Positions 14,201-15,147 of a DNA stretch of 15,147 bases are shown piece by piece; position 1 is the stretch's first letter; every line of letters begins with the position of its first letter. The translations under genes and the position numbers were made by a program. The notes below the pieces were generated by a model, which worked only from the letters and a program-made list of their open reading frames with translations, made no database searches and was not told the DNA's origin. The DNA lies in NCBI GenBank assembly GCA_902810755.1, contig CADDYT010000153.1, forward strand, positions 1 through 15,147, written 5' to 3'. This DNA is from Chloroflexota bacterium (GTDB lineage: Bacteria; Chloroflexota; Ktedonobacteria; Ktedonobacterales; Ktedonobacteraceae).

Positions 14201-14500
14201 CTATCCCTGTGAGGTTTCGTCTGGGCCGGGGGTTTCGGTGCGCACAACCTGGATCGAGCATTGGGCCAGCAGGGCGCCGATTGCGCCGACTGCCGCCAGG
14301 GTCGGGGCCAGAATAGCGCCCACTACACCGATGGTCAGGGGGATTTCGAGGATGGTGTGGCCGCTCTGATCTTTGATGATGATGCGGCGCACATTGCCTT
14401 CGTGAACCAGCTCTTTCACCTTTGAAAGCAACTGCTCGCCCATCACCTGCAACTCATCTGTGTAGCTTCTGTTCTCAACATTGGCATCGTTCTGTGTCAT
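14201..14500 (-). CDS. DUF4342 domain protein
   Basis: This 99-residue protein matches DUF4342, small proteins with no established function found in Chloroflexota, Firmicutes and others. Residues 14-35 form an amphipathic helix (DELQVMGEQLLSKVKELVHE), then the strands NVRRIIIKDQSGHTILEIPL (36-55) and a hydrophobic, glycine-rich helix IGVVGAILAPTLAAVGAIGAL (57-77) that could enter a membrane, ending with CSIQVVR. This is the usual domain order. ATG 14500 is set by AGGAG 9 nt upstream; the frame extends 18 codons further without support. It is a single-gene unit with its own terminator. Confidence 0.88.
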   Translation of the reverse strand: MTQNDANVENRSYTDELQVMGEQLLSKVKELVHEGNVRRIIIKDQSGHTILEIPLTIGVVGAILAPTLAAVGAIGALLAQCSIQVVRTETPGPDETSQG

Positions 14501-14765
14501 ACGCTGTTTCTCCTTATTGCTGTTCTGTATCACTGATCTTTCGCAGGAAAGCACGTTTCACAGCCAGGGCGTTATCACTCTCAAGAGGAGAATGTTTTGC
14601 CTGGTTGTAGTCGCATCTCTTATCATCACGGCTACACTTACTATACGGTGACATCTGATAAAGGTTGAAAGCTTTTGCAGGATTTTTCATCACAATGCTG
14701 TCTCTTTTGTCAATGTTCATACGTGCCATTAGTGGAAGGTAGGTTGCTCATGATGGCACCGATAT

Positions 14766-14915
14766 ATGTTCTCGTGGATGCATGCTGCTCGTGGCCTTAC
14801 CTTTCGGGGCGGTGGAAATGTGCGCTTCTACTGCCCCAGCATTCCAGATAAAAGAGGTTGCATTGAAGAGTATCTCAAGAGAGCGATCAGCGCCTGCTAC
14901 GAGGTGAGAACATGA
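14766..14915 (+). CDS. Small ORF coupled to the next gene
   Basis: A 49-residue ORF (ATG 14766 or 14778) ends with TGA at 14913-14915, overlapping the next ATG as ATGA. The product is basic with several aromatic and Cys residues (VRFYCPS, RGCIEEYLKRAISACYEV) and no recognised domain. No good ribosome site precedes either start. A different-frame ORF of 34 codons at 14750 has AGG 6 nt upstream and competes for this space. The ATGA overlap with an open downstream gene is the main support. The preceding 14501-14765 gap shows no gene. Confidence 0.35.
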   Translation: MFSWMHAARGLTFRGGGNVRFYCPSIPDKRGCIEEYLKRAISACYEVRT

Positions 14916-15147
14916 TATTACCGACGCCAGATGAGACGGCAGCACTCTGGCTGTTGCGCGCCTGGAGCCAGAAATACTGCTACGTGCAGGATATATTCGC
15001 GGGTGATAGCCCCATTGAGCGAGCGCACCGCAACAATTGCAGACTGCTCATCAAAAGGAATTATCTCAGGCCGGAAGTCGATGATGGTGTGAAGCCCTAC
15101 CGTCGTTACTGGGATATGACCATACGTTATTACCTTGTTCCCACTTC
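14912..15147 (+). CDS. Unknown protein, 5' part, runs off the window
   Basis: From ATG 14912 the frame stays open to the window end, at least 78 residues. GAGGTGA (14901-14907) lies 4 nt upstream, a strong ribosome site. The product starts MILPTPDETAALWLLRAWSQ, is rich in Arg, Tyr and Trp, and has no signal peptide or familiar motif. I do not recognise it. The start overlaps the end of the small ORF before it (ATGA), suggesting translational coupling. The C-terminus lies beyond this window. Confidence 0.6.
   Translation, partial: MILPTPDETAALWLLRAWSQKYCYVQDIFAGDSPIERAHRNNCRLLIKRNYLRPEVDDGVKPYRRYWDMTIRYYLVPT

Noticed and set aside
14592..14651. 19-residue hydrophobic + ORF after AGAGGAGA
   Set aside because: The ribosome site directly abuts the ATG, which is too close for normal initiation; likely chance.
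14514..14729. 71-codon - strand ORF upstream of the DUF4342 gene
   Set aside because: No ribosome site or recognised pattern, and it overlaps the DUF4342 leader.

Overview
The window looks like a stretch of chromosome from a GC-rich, filamentous-type Chloroflexota, most likely class Ktedonobacteria. This is inference from gene content (a Uma2-family protein, a DUF4342 protein, a PPOX/F420-type flavin protein, exporters of the EntS-like MFS group, and many small secreted proteins of unknown type); no rRNA or single-copy marker is present to prove it. No tRNA, rRNA, CRISPR array or complete insertion sequence is visible.

Layout. (1) 1-4088, + strand: a vitamin B12 uptake unit. A sigma70-type promoter is followed by a cobalamin riboswitch (closing stem 96-103/329-336), a leader of about 215 nt, and btuF-btuC-btuD: a lipoprotein binding protein, a FecCD permease, and an ATPase that carries an extra C-terminal domain of about 175 residues. 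(2) 4089-7060, visibly AT-richer than its flanks: a diverged repeat, two secreted or membrane-anchored proteins of unknown function on the - strand with an operator-like palindrome between them, a LuxR/NarL-type regulator whose receiver domain has lost its phosphorylation residues, and a divergent 26-codon ORF with a good ribosome binding site. This part looks like an accessory island. (3) 7073-10703: a MoaD/ThiS-like beta-grasp protein lacking the terminal Gly-Gly, overlapping tail to tail with an aminoglycoside-phosphotransferase-fold kinase; then an MFS exporter and a Uma2-family nuclease-fold protein on the + strand, the latter preceded by a perfect 17-bp palindrome. (4) 10864-13905, - strand: a six-helix membrane protein and a PPOX-class flavin/F420 protein (probably one operon), then a second MFS exporter with its own promoter and a leader of about 430 nt rich in hairpins, and finally the 3' remnant of a CatE-like VOC dioxygenase stuck to the end of the exporter gene. 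(5) 13906-15147: an inverted-repeat element, a DUF4342 gene with a clear terminator, and at the right edge two + strand ORFs coupled by an ATGA overlap, the second running off the window.

The best-defined system is the B12-controlled BtuFCD importer. The points most worth a second look are the extra domain on BtuD, the degenerate receiver regulator beside unknown secreted proteins, the long hairpin-rich leader with a mini-ORF in front of an MFS exporter, the sulfur-carrier-like protein without Gly-Gly, and the truncated VOC gene.
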